Source: a virus
Direction: 5' to 3' (one strand)
IMG/VR virus record: IMGVR_UViG_3300037010_002542
Location: 1 to 48,268 of that record
DNA: 48,268 nt
In this document: one piece after another, positions 1 to 7,066 of the stretch
How the letters are laid out: each line of letters starts with the position of its first letter
Numbering within the stretch: the first letter of the stretch is position 1
The notes under the pieces: generated by a model
What the model saw: only the letters and a program-made list of their open reading frames with translations
Told to the model about the DNA's origin: nothing
Databases searched by the model: none
Translations under genes and position numbers: made by a program

Positions 1-2
1 AG

Positions 3-3000
3 ATCTCCAGTCGATCCCTCGGGGGACGCCCCCCGATCGTCGTCCGTCCGAACCAGGGTTCTACCCGACACACCCACGATCGGGAGGTGTCCGCGCTCAA
101 CTTCTTCCACAAGTGGGACCCCTTCGCAGGTACTCCCGTCGTCCCGTCGCTCATCCCGGACGTTACCTGGACGGGCAGCGACTGGGTCGTGGTCAGCCCC
201 TCGAAGGGGGATATCCACTCGGATCTCGGTACATACACGATCAAGTCGGGCCAGTTCTACCTGTCGGATCCGAGCTTCTACTTCGGCAACGGTACCGCGG
301 CGACGCATGACGGCATGGTACGTCGCGCCACGCTGTCCTGGTCGGGTAGCTTCAACGACGTTGTCGTGCAGCAGGGGCACCTCATCCCCATCCTCAACAT
401 CGTGGACGAGCACACGATCGAGATCGGGACCGACCTCAGTGCCTATGGCATTTCGAGCGGGCACACGAACCTCGAATGGGCCCTCGCGGGCTCCCCGACG
501 GGGCAGGGGCGCATCAAGAACCCGGGCTTCCGTGTCTCGGCCGAAGGCGAACTGCTGATCGGCACGAGCTACACGACCTTCGCCGACGACACGGTCCCCG
601 GACCTGGCTTCATCGGCGACATGGACACGGCGGACTCGCCGCTCATGTACCGCAAGAACTCCGTGGGGCTCAACGAAGGGTCTCTCACGGACGACTTCGC
701 CACGGACGTCAGCAATCACCTCCGCGGCAACATCTACTACCAGGGTGTCGCCGTGGGGCGCCCCAAGGGCTTCAGCGAGATGTACCGCGGGCTCTACGAG
801 CAGCCCGGGGTGGCGATCGCCTGGGGCGAGAACTTCTACGGCTTCCTCGACCGCTCCTACGAGGGCGCCGCGGCGCCCGTATCGAAGGTGAGCTTCTACC
901 GGCAGTCCTTCGGGCCCTACAACAACGGCCTCCGCTCGATGCAGATCGTCGGAGCGTCGAACCAGCAGGGCAACGCAGCCGCAGCACGGCTCCTGACCTC
1001 GCACCACGTCTTCACCCGACATGGTGGCCCGGCGACATTCACGGGCGGGTTCGCGACCGACGGGTACCGCAACTGCTTCGCCTACCCGGCGCTGTACTCC
1101 CTCAACATGGGGGCGGCCGAGGCGAAGACCGCGATCCAGGCAGCCTACACGGATGCGGTGGGTCGTCGGAAGATCCAGTTGCACGGGCCGGAGCAGCTCG
1201 ACAACTTCTCGGTCATCGCAGGGCAGACGGGCACTGGGGCGACGATCCCGGCCTTCGCCACTCCGAACAAGACATTCATCGTCAACGGCCTCACGGGCAT
1301 GACCCCCGCCTCCATCGGGCACTACCTCATCCTATCGGGCGCCTTGCACGCAGAAAACGTGGGGTACTTCCCCATTGTCGAGTACATCGACCCGACCAGC
1401 GTTATGGTGCGCAACCAGTACGGGATCGCCCCCGACCCGGGCGCGCCCGGGCAAATCAACTGGATAGAGACGCTCCCGCAGCAGAACCTGAACAGCGTTC
1501 TACTGAATGACCTCGGGCGTACACCGCCGGGGGATGCCCTCGATGTCATGGCGAAGAGCCCCACAACGCCCTCGTCGCCGATCGTTCTTTGGGATGGGCA
1601 AAGATTCGTGGCGGCTTGGTCGGCAGCGGTGGCGACGGGCAACCTGCCCATGCCGGGCCTCATCTGCTTCGGGGCCTTCCCCGGAGACGAGGACTCGTTC
1701 TTCCAGGGCACGGAACTCACGGGTGACGCATACGACAAGCTCCAGACCCTGGAGTTCGCACGCATCTCCTGTGGTGATCGTGTGGGTCCTGTTGGCGGCA
1801 TCGGCAACGCGGTGTCGCAGCTCTACGCCTGCGACATGGCCTTCTCCGGCAGCACCTACGCAGTTCTGTGGGTGGCAGGCTTGAACCCGACAACACCCGC
1901 TGTCCCCGGCGGGGAGCCCATGGGGGGCAGCGCCATCGGCGTCGCGATCTTCCATGGCACCGGAGCCGGCAGCGCTGCGTCGGTCTACATGATCGACGCC
2001 ACCGACTCGCTGATGGTGGACGCCGATCGGCCTGCTTACGCGAACCCCAAGATCGTTTGGGACGGGAAGTCCTTCGTCGCCATGTGGCGTCGTCTCAAGG
2101 GCTCGGGCGGGGCATCCACCGCGAACCGCACGATCGAATACTCGATCATCCCCGAACAGGGGGGGCTCGGACAGTCCCTGCAGGTCCGCCGAGTTGCCGC
2201 GGAAAGGAGCAGCATCGACCAGTCCGCTTTGGGCCTGGGTCTCGGTGTGATCGATGCCGGCGCGGGTGAGTACATCGAGGTGGATAAGTCCCATCCGGTG
2301 GCATGTCAGCCGGGAGATATCATCCTCGTCACGAAGACTCGTGCGGCGGGTGTAGACGACTACAAGGACGCTGGGGCCTACATGGTCGCGGATCACGACC
2401 TATTCAATGGTCGGATCTACCTGCACGGACAGGCACTGAAGAACTGGGGTGCAAACGTCTTCGGCATGATCCTGGGCGGGGCCAGCATCGGCGACCCCTT
2501 GAACCTACCGGGTCTCCCGATCTCCGGATCGAGTTCCGTGACGGCGGCCATCGCCTCGACGAACCCGAAGCCGAAGACCCTTGGGGGTGCGGCCTGGGGT
2601 GAGATCAAGCAGTTCACGACGGTCCTCCGTCTGAACGATGTCGTGTACAACGATGTGACGGACGAGTACGCAGTTCTCTACCAGGCGTACAACCCCCTCG
2701 TAGGCAGCGATTCTTCGCTGATCTTCTCGTCGTGGAAGAAGGGTTCCTTCCAGCTCCGTCAGCAGACGATCGTAGCCCAGATCGGGAGCGACACGGGCGT
2801 CGCCGCGATGGGCTTCAACGGCCACAATTTCCTCGTGGTGTTCTTCAACGACACCACGACGGCGGGACGCAACGCGGGTGACCTATCCTACCGGATCCTG
2901 TCCGCCACGGGGCAGGTAGAGGAGAGCGGCCTCATCGCTCCCCTGTCGGGGTCGAGCCGGGCACCCTACGGCATCGCTGAGGGTCAGGTCCCGGGCTCGG

Positions 3001-3809
3001 GCTTCGGCGTCCTCCAGGCAACCCCTCACGTTCAGCCCCAGGGTCGTCGCATCACGATCCGCTGGAACAACAGGCTCAATCGCTGGATCGTATCGGCGGG
3101 CTACCTCATGTACGACACGGTTGGGCCGGGCGTCGTCCCGTACGACACCACGTACACCCAGGCCCAGCATTTCATCACACCGCGCACTGATGGTGTGACC
3201 GCGTTTGCAACCGCAGCCACCCTGAGTGGACGGGTGCTGACCCTGAACGCACCCCACCCAGCAAGCGGCTACAACTTCCAGCCGGGGCTGCGCCTCACGA
3301 ACCACACGTCCGCCCCATACTCCACCGCGATGGTGGTCAACTACAATGCCGCGGCGCACACCGTGACGCTGGACCTGGACATGAGCGAGATGACCACCTC
3401 GTTCATCAACGACCTGACGGCCGGCAACTTCTACATTCTGCCGCGAGAAGACGTGTTCTGCTGGACCCTCGGATCCGACTCCCCGGCCATCCAGCTTCTG
3501 GATGCTGACGGCGTGTCCCTGGAGAACGTGGACGTCAGCGGCGGACAGACCGACATCGAGGAGCGCTTCGAGCACATGGCCCGCCCGATCTGGCGGTCCG
3601 GTGGTCCGGCAATGGGCAAGCCCTCGGGCGCGCTCCCGTTGCGCCCCAGTCAGTACAGCCACACGTTCCTCACGCCCGCGGACAAGGTCGAGACGCTTCG
3701 ACTCTCGAATGTCCGCTCGATGACACACACGAAGTACGGCTACGGGTTCAACCCGGGGGCACCTTCCTTCGATAGGGCAACCTTCGGCGACCGGAACAGG
3801 AAGGGTTGA
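3..3809 (+). CDS. giant virion/tail-associated protein, 5' end outside window
   Basis: Unrecognised at family level but virion-like: very long, rich in Gly, Thr, Asn and Asp, with no membrane segment or catalytic motif that I can see. Three related short motifs, IVLWDGQRFVAAW near residue 497 (counting from the GTG at 87), IVWDGKSFVAMW near 655 and MGFNGHNFLVVFF near 908, look like beta-propeller blade cores. A GTG at 87 could start it, but a GGAGG sequence overlaps that codon and the frame is open without a stop back to base 3. I therefore think the reading frame continues in from the left and only the C-terminal part is visible. It ends 3 nt before the next gene and probably shares a late structural operon with it. 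An adhesive or fibre role is inference from composition and neighbours. Confidence 0.85.
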   Translation: MSSRSLGGRPPIVVRPNQGSTRHTHDREVSALNFFHKWDPFAGTPVVPSLIPDVTWTGSDWVVVSPSKGDIHSDLGTYTIKSGQFYLSDPSFYFGNGTAATHDGMVRRATLSWSGSFNDVVVQQGHLIPILNIVDEHTIEIGTDLSAYGISSGHTNLEWALAGSPTGQGRIKNPGFRVSAEGELLIGTSYTTFADDTVPGPGFIGDMDTADSPLMYRKNSVGLNEGSLTDDFATDVSNHLRGNIYYQGVAVGRPKGFSEMYRGLYEQPGVAIAWGENFYGFLDRSYEGAAAPVSKVSFYRQSFGPYNNGLRSMQIVGASNQQGNAAAARLLTSHHVFTRHGGPATFTGGFATDGYRNCFAYPALYSLNMGAAEAKTAIQAAYTDAVGRRKIQLHGPEQLDNFSVIAGQTGTGATIPAFATPNKTFIVNGLTGMTPASIGHYLILSGALHAENVGYFPIVEYIDPTSVMVRNQYGIAPDPGAPGQINWIETLPQQNLNSVLLNDLGRTPPGDALDVMAKSPTTPSSPIVLWDGQRFVAAWSAAVATGNLPMPGLICFGAFPGDEDSFFQGTELTGDAYDKLQTLEFARISCGDRVGPVGGIGNAVSQLYACDMAFSGSTYAVLWVAGLNPTTPAVPGGEPMGGSAIGVAIFHGTGAGSAASVYMIDATDSLMVDADRPAYANPKIVWDGKSFVAMWRRLKGSGGASTANRTIEYSIIPEQGGLGQSLQVRRVAAERSSIDQSALGLGLGVIDAGAGEYIEVDKSHPVACQPGDIILVTKTRAAGVDDYKDAGAYMVADHDLFNGRIYLHGQALKNWGANVFGMILGGASIGDPLNLPGLPISGSSSVTAAIASTNPKPKTLGGAAWGEIKQFTTVLRLNDVVYNDVTDEYAVLYQAYNPLVGSDSSLIFSSWKKGSFQLRQQTIVAQIGSDTGVAAMGFNGHNFLVVFFNDTTTAGRNAGDLSYRILSATGQVEESGLIAPLSGSSRAPYGIAEGQVPGSGFGVLQATPHVQPQGRRITIRWNNRLNRWIVSAGYLMYDTVGPGVVPYDTTYTQAQHFITPRTDGVTAFATAATLSGRVLTLNAPHPASGYNFQPGLRLTNHTSAPYSTAMVVNYNAAAHTVTLDLDMSEMTTSFINDLTAGNFYILPREDVFCWTLGSDSPAIQLLDADGVSLENVDVSGGQTDIEERFEHMARPIWRSGGPAMGKPSGALPLRPSQYSHTFLTPADKVETLRLSNVRSMTHTKYGYGFNPGAPSFDRATFGDRNRKG

Positions 3810-3812
3810 TCG

Positions 3813-4445
3813 ATGTCCGCCCACTACCTCATCAACATCGCGGACAACCCTGTGGCGACGGCCACGATCCAGGACGTGCGCTACCCGACCAACGGGCAGT
3901 CCACGATTAACGGCCACTTCGTCGTACGTGTGCCGGATGGCGTGGCGGTCAAGAACCCCGTGGATGTGGGTGATCTGCTTACGAAAAAATACTTGGGTCT
4001 TTTGGCGGCCTACGCGGGATTTGGGCACATCACCTACGATGACTTGCTCGATGTGTCAGGTCTGAACCTCGCCGCCTCGGGGACGCTCGGGACCTTCGGC
4101 CTACGCAATCAGGTGGCACTTCAACCGGGGGGTTTGCTACAGACCGTGGTGACGCCCCTCGCCAGCTCGCCGACGCAAGCCATCCTGACATGGGAGCTGT
4201 ATGAGGTGACCGACCTCGACCCCTCGGCGAGCTACCTCACGCGCACCTACAAGGAGCTGGCCGCGAGCCCCTCCTTCGCGACTGTGCAGGTGAGCTTCGA
4301 CGGTGGGGTGACGTTCTTGGCCGTGACCGACAGCATCGTCCTGAATATCCCGCTGATCTCCCAGGGCAACCAGATGATCATCCGAGTCACGAACGCCCAC
4401 GCCACCAAGCGTGTACGCCTAGGCGGTTGGGCCGCGATTTATTAG
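3813..4445 (+). CDS. hypothetical virion-associated protein (210 aa)
   Basis: The 210-residue protein starts with ATG 3 nt after the stop of the giant upstream gene, with an AAGGG ribosome site 8 nt before it, so the two are probably co-transcribed and coupled. The C-terminal half (about residues 100-210) is beta-rich, with alternating hydrophobic strands and a phrase VQVSFDGGVTF typical of phage tail-decoration beta-sandwiches. No catalytic motif, signal peptide or membrane segment is visible. It could be a tail-fibre accessory, head-fibre or collar protein. Function is unassigned. Confidence 0.8.
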   Translation: MSAHYLINIADNPVATATIQDVRYPTNGQSTINGHFVVRVPDGVAVKNPVDVGDLLTKKYLGLLAAYAGFGHITYDDLLDVSGLNLAASGTLGTFGLRNQVALQPGGLLQTVVTPLASSPTQAILTWELYEVTDLDPSASYLTRTYKELAASPSFATVQVSFDGGVTFLAVTDSIVLNIPLISQGNQMIIRVTNAHATKRVRLGGWAAIY

Positions 4446-4461
4446 GCCCGCGGATCCATTT

Positions 4462-4517
4462 GTAAGCCCGCTAGGGGGCTAGCCGCACATCGCGGCTGGT
4501 GTACCGGCGAGGCTTAC
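4462..4517 (+). other. 56-nt cloverleaf-like structured element
   Basis: A 7-bp outer stem (GTAAGCC 4462-4468 with GGCTTAC 4511-4517) encloses three consecutive perfect or G-U-containing 4-bp hairpins: CTAG/CTAG with loop GGGG (4471-4482), CCGC/GCGG with loop ACATC (4483-4495), and CTGG/CCGG with loop TGTA (4496-4507). The fold is a compact four-way junction like a miniature tRNA. The canonical T-loop and anticodon arm are missing, so it is not a normal tRNA. It ends one base before the ATG of the next small gene and would bury that gene's GAGG ribosome site. It could be a translational switch, a processing signal or a recombination/homing site. Confidence 0.45.
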
Positions 4518-4518
4518 G

Positions 4519-4695
4519 ATGGGGATCCGACCGAACGATGACCGGGTTGCGCTCTATGTCCGCGTGCCTGTGGAATACCACACCGTCTTGAGGGTCGAGG
4601 CGGCACGTCAGCGGAAAAAGGTCGCCGACCTTGTGGTCGACCTTCTGACCCCCTTCGTTGAGGCGCACCCGTTGACGTCTGGCGGTCCCAAGTGA
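4519..4695 (+). CDS. small ribbon-helix-helix-like protein (58 aa)
   Basis: This 58-residue protein begins at ATG 4519. A beta-strand-like segment RVALYVRVPVEYHTVLRVEA is followed by two helices (AARQRKKVADLVVDLLTPF), the layout of Arc/CopG ribbon-helix-helix DNA-binding proteins. Its TGA overlaps the GTG start of the GIY-YIG endonuclease (GTGA), so translation is probably coupled. A plausible role is an autoregulator of the endonuclease cassette. Its start lies directly behind the cloverleaf-like element. The family is judged from pattern only. Confidence 0.65.
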   Translation: MGIRPNDDRVALYVRVPVEYHTVLRVEAARQRKKVADLVVDLLTPFVEAHPLTSGGPK

Positions 4696-5879
4696 CCAGG
4701 GCTGCGGAGAGGGGCCGCATATACCTCATCACCAACACGGTGGATGGGAAGGTCTACGTAGGGCAGACTGTACAGAGCCTCAAGAAGAGGTGGGGTCAAC
4801 ATAGGGGAGACGCCAAGCGTGGTGACCCTCGCCCACTGTACGAGGCACTGCGTCAGTACGGGAAAACATCGTTCACTGTCAAAGAGCTTGAGGTGTGTAG
4901 CCACATACACCACTTGAGCACGGCTGAGACTCGTTGGATTGCTCACTACGATAGTACGAACCCTGAGCGAGGGTATAACCGCACGCAGGGGGGCGGGCAG
5001 GCTTATACAAGAGAAGCCCGGGAGCGGATCTCGGATGGAGTTAAGCAATACTTCAGATCGAATCCGGAGAGGCCCGCTCAGATGTCGGTTGCAACGAAGG
5101 CCGCTTGGGCGCGTACTGAATCGCGAGCAAACTACATGAGGGCATTCGCGGATCCCGCTGTAAAAACACAACAGTCTGAGGCTCAGAAGGAGGCTTGGGC
5201 AGATCCAGCGGTACACGCACAGAGGATTGCGTCACTATACGATCCCCTCATCCTAGACGCTATTTCGGAGGCTTCTCGAAAATCGTGGGAGGATCCAGTA
5301 GTGCGGGCCAAACGACAGGATGCTATGGCCGCAGCATTTGCTCGTCCTGAGGTACGAGAGAAGAGGTCATCTTCCGCCAAAAAGAACTGGGGTGACCCTT
5401 ATACCAGAGCTAGACTAATGGCTGCCACGTCATGGACTAGTGATGAGATACAGGAGATCTCCAAAAAGATGTGGGCTGATCCCGAAGCCCGGGCTCGTTT
5501 GCTGGCAGCGCGTGCGACCCCTAGCGTCAAAGCGAAGCATTCGGCTGCTGTGAGAGAAGCGTTGGCGAAACCAGAGGTGAAGGCAAAGCAGTCCGCGTCA
5601 CTTAGGGCGCGTTGGGCTGATCCCGAAGCCCGGGCTCGTTTGTTGGCGCATACGAACAATGCCGAGACTTATGCACAAGTCTCGGCAGCACGTAAAAAAG
5701 TTTGGGCGAACCCCGAAGCCCGGGCCCGTCAAGCTGCGGCGATCAAGAAGTCGTGGGAAGACCCCGATGTGCGGGCTCGACGATCAGCAGCGATCAAAGC
5801 TGCCAAGGCCGCACGTAAAGCTCGCCTCGCAACCGCAGAGACGCCGGCACATCCGTCTGTGGGTGTGCACGAGAGCTGA
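4692..5879 (+). CDS. GIY-YIG homing endonuclease with tandem DNA-binding repeats
   Basis: The N-terminal 95 residues form a GIY-YIG nuclease domain: RIYLIT (residues 9-14), KVYVGQT (20-26), catalytic-type Arg33 in LKKRWGQH, and an AETRWIAHY segment carrying the expected metal-binding Glu. After that come many imperfect repeats built on a W-x-D-P-E-x-R-A-R core (for example WADPEARARLLAA), like the NUMOD-type DNA-recognition repeats of phage homing endonucleases. The GTG start overlaps the upstream RHH stop. Base composition appears richer in A+T than the flanking virion genes, consistent with a mobile cassette. There is no sign of an interrupted host gene, so it looks free-standing. It converges with the lipoprotein gene, only 18 nt apart. 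Confidence 0.88.
   Translation: MTRAAERGRIYLITNTVDGKVYVGQTVQSLKKRWGQHRGDAKRGDPRPLYEALRQYGKTSFTVKELEVCSHIHHLSTAETRWIAHYDSTNPERGYNRTQGGGQAYTREARERISDGVKQYFRSNPERPAQMSVATKAAWARTESRANYMRAFADPAVKTQQSEAQKEAWADPAVHAQRIASLYDPLILDAISEASRKSWEDPVVRAKRQDAMAAAFARPEVREKRSSSAKKNWGDPYTRARLMAATSWTSDEIQEISKKMWADPEARARLLAARATPSVKAKHSAAVREALAKPEVKAKQSASLRARWADPEARARLLAHTNNAETYAQVSAARKKVWANPEARARQAAAIKKSWEDPDVRARRSAAIKAAKAARKARLATAETPAHPSVGVHES
5472..5642 (+). repeat. 30-nt direct repeat inside the GIY-YIG gene
   Basis: Bases 5472-5501 and 5613-5642 are identical over 30 nt, offset by 141 nt (47 codons). A third diverged copy begins near 5701. They encode the W-A-D-P-E-A-R-A-R repeat unit. The near-perfect DNA identity suggests recent duplication or gene conversion among the repeats. 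Confidence 0.85.
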
Positions 5880-5897
5880 CCCCCGAAGTCGCCCTCT

Positions 5898-6830
5898 TCA
5901 GTCGTGCACGCAGCGGAGGGCACCCACCGTGTCGGGGTACTGCGTCGTCCACACCCCGGTGAGGATCCGCACGAAGTAACCGTTACCCGTCACGGGGTCG
6001 CTGTCCCGTGACATGTACTGCGTCTCGTGGAACTTGAAGATCGGGTCGGCGTCGATCGATCCGGGCACGCAGGTCGTCTTGACGCTGATCCCCACCCCGG
6101 GAACCAGTCCCGGGAACTGAGCGAGGATGCCATCGTACTCGCTCTTCGTCGGCACGCGCCAACCGCCGGTGCCGTAGTAGAGGGCGCACATCTTGTCGGA
6201 TGCGTTCCAGCCCGCACCCGTGCCGTAGTCAGTCGGGGCCCAGGTGATCCCGGTCTTCGAGTCCTTGATCGCGGTCCCGGTCGGCGACTTGGCGTCGGCA
6301 ACGATCTGGAGCCGGGTCGTCGGGGCCCCGCAGGCGCATGCTGCACCCTTCGTGGGGTCGATCACACAACTGTACCCGCAGTCGCCCGCGATGGGCCCCC
6401 ATGCGGTACCATCTGGCGTGCAGTATTCGGGCTGCATCCCCGTGCACCGGGTCGCGCCGGCCGTGCAGATGACCGGCGGGGGGCCGGTGTCCACCATTCC
6501 GCTGTCCGTCGTCGGGCTGGTGTCGCCGACCACGGCATCCGGTCCGGTGTCCTTCGTGTCGCCCCCGGCATCCGCCCCGCCCGTGTCCATCCCCGTCTCC
6601 GTCGGAGCCGCCTCGGCCCCCGTGTCCGTGCCCGCTTCCATCGGAACCCCGGTCTCCGCCTGAGCCGTGTCGGTCTCCGTCTCGGGGGCCGCATCCGTCG
6701 CCGGATCCGTCTCCTGGGCGCCCGGGCCCGTGTCGGTCTCCAGGCCAGCCACGTCAAAACCCGCCCCCGAGCACCCACAGGTCAGGGCAATCAGGGCAGC
6801 AGCCGTTTTCATCGTTTTCATCGTCTTCAT
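5898..6830 (-). CDS. DUF1566-type lipoprotein, myxobacterial style
   Basis: This 310-residue exported protein begins with repeated MKTMKTMKT, a hydrophobic signal segment and a Cys around residue 18-20 (LTCGCSG). That fits a lipoprotein, although the lipobox is not textbook. Residues about 25-115 are a low-complexity Thr/Asp/Glu/Ala linker. A Cys-rich patch follows (CTAGATRCTGMQPEYC), as is common in Myxococcota surface proteins. The C-terminus, with WAPTDYGTGAGWNASDKMC, GGWRVPTKSEY and ALRCVHD, matches a DUF1566/Lcl C-terminal domain. I chose ATG 6830 because AGGAGGG lies just upstream, rather than a longer frame. It is transcribed against its neighbours from a copy of the six-member promoter motif (6844-6875). 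A surface or superinfection-exclusion role is inference. Confidence 0.85.
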   Translation of the reverse strand: MKTMKTMKTAAALIALTCGCSGAGFDVAGLETDTGPGAQETDPATDAAPETETDTAQAETGVPMEAGTDTGAEAAPTETGMDTGGADAGGDTKDTGPDAVVGDTSPTTDSGMVDTGPPPVICTAGATRCTGMQPEYCTPDGTAWGPIAGDCGYSCVIDPTKGAACACGAPTTRLQIVADAKSPTGTAIKDSKTGITWAPTDYGTGAGWNASDKMCALYYGTGGWRVPTKSEYDGILAQFPGLVPGVGISVKTTCVPGSIDADPIFKFHETQYMSRDSDPVTGNGYFVRILTGVWTTQYPDTVGALRCVHD

Positions 6831-6843
6831 GGAACCCTCCTGG

Positions 6844-6875
6844 GCTACGTACGCGGGATCCCCGGCGGCAGTCCA
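6844..6875 (-). promoter_or_regulatory. phage-type two-box promoter (copy 1)
   Basis: On the minus strand, ATGGACT ends at 6870 and is followed after exactly 17 nt by GTACGTAGC (6852-6844). It matches five other copies in this window and precedes the lipoprotein ATG at 6830, leaving room only for a ribosome site and a very short leader. Confidence 0.75.
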
Positions 6876-6933
6876 TTGCCCTGCGGACAGGAAATCGTCC
6901 GCCCGGACATTAACGTGACCGATCTGAGGGCCC

Positions 6934-6951
6934 CCACGCAAAACCGCGTGG
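6934..6951. other. 6-bp hairpin in the divergent intergenic region
   Basis: CCACGC (6934-6939) pairs with GCGTGG (6946-6951) across an AAAACC loop. It lies in the 236-nt gap (6831-7066) between the leftward lipoprotein and the rightward virion gene. I see no other convincing signal in the right half of that gap. Confidence 0.4.
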
Positions 6952-7066
6952 TGCGGTGGGGTGCGTCAAATGTTAGCCGGCCTCGCGACTCTTCTTATCC
7001 GCGTGCCCGATGCAGGGTGGAGATCGCATCGCGGATCCCCAAGTTTCAGAAGGATCGGACCGAAGC

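Noticed and set aside
2883-4028. 381-codon antisense frame under the first virion gene
   Set aside because: Low-complexity Arg/Val/Gly/His protein typical of the complement of high-GC coding DNA; no ribosome site; fully overlaps a convincing gene.
4462-4517. Cloverleaf element as a true tRNA gene
   Set aside because: Only 56 nt, arms of 4 bp with 4-5-nt loops, no T-loop consensus and no 7-nt anticodon loop.
5472-5760. CRISPR-like array
   Set aside because: The repeats are in-frame codons of the GIY-YIG DNA-binding region, with varying spacing that continues the protein repeat.
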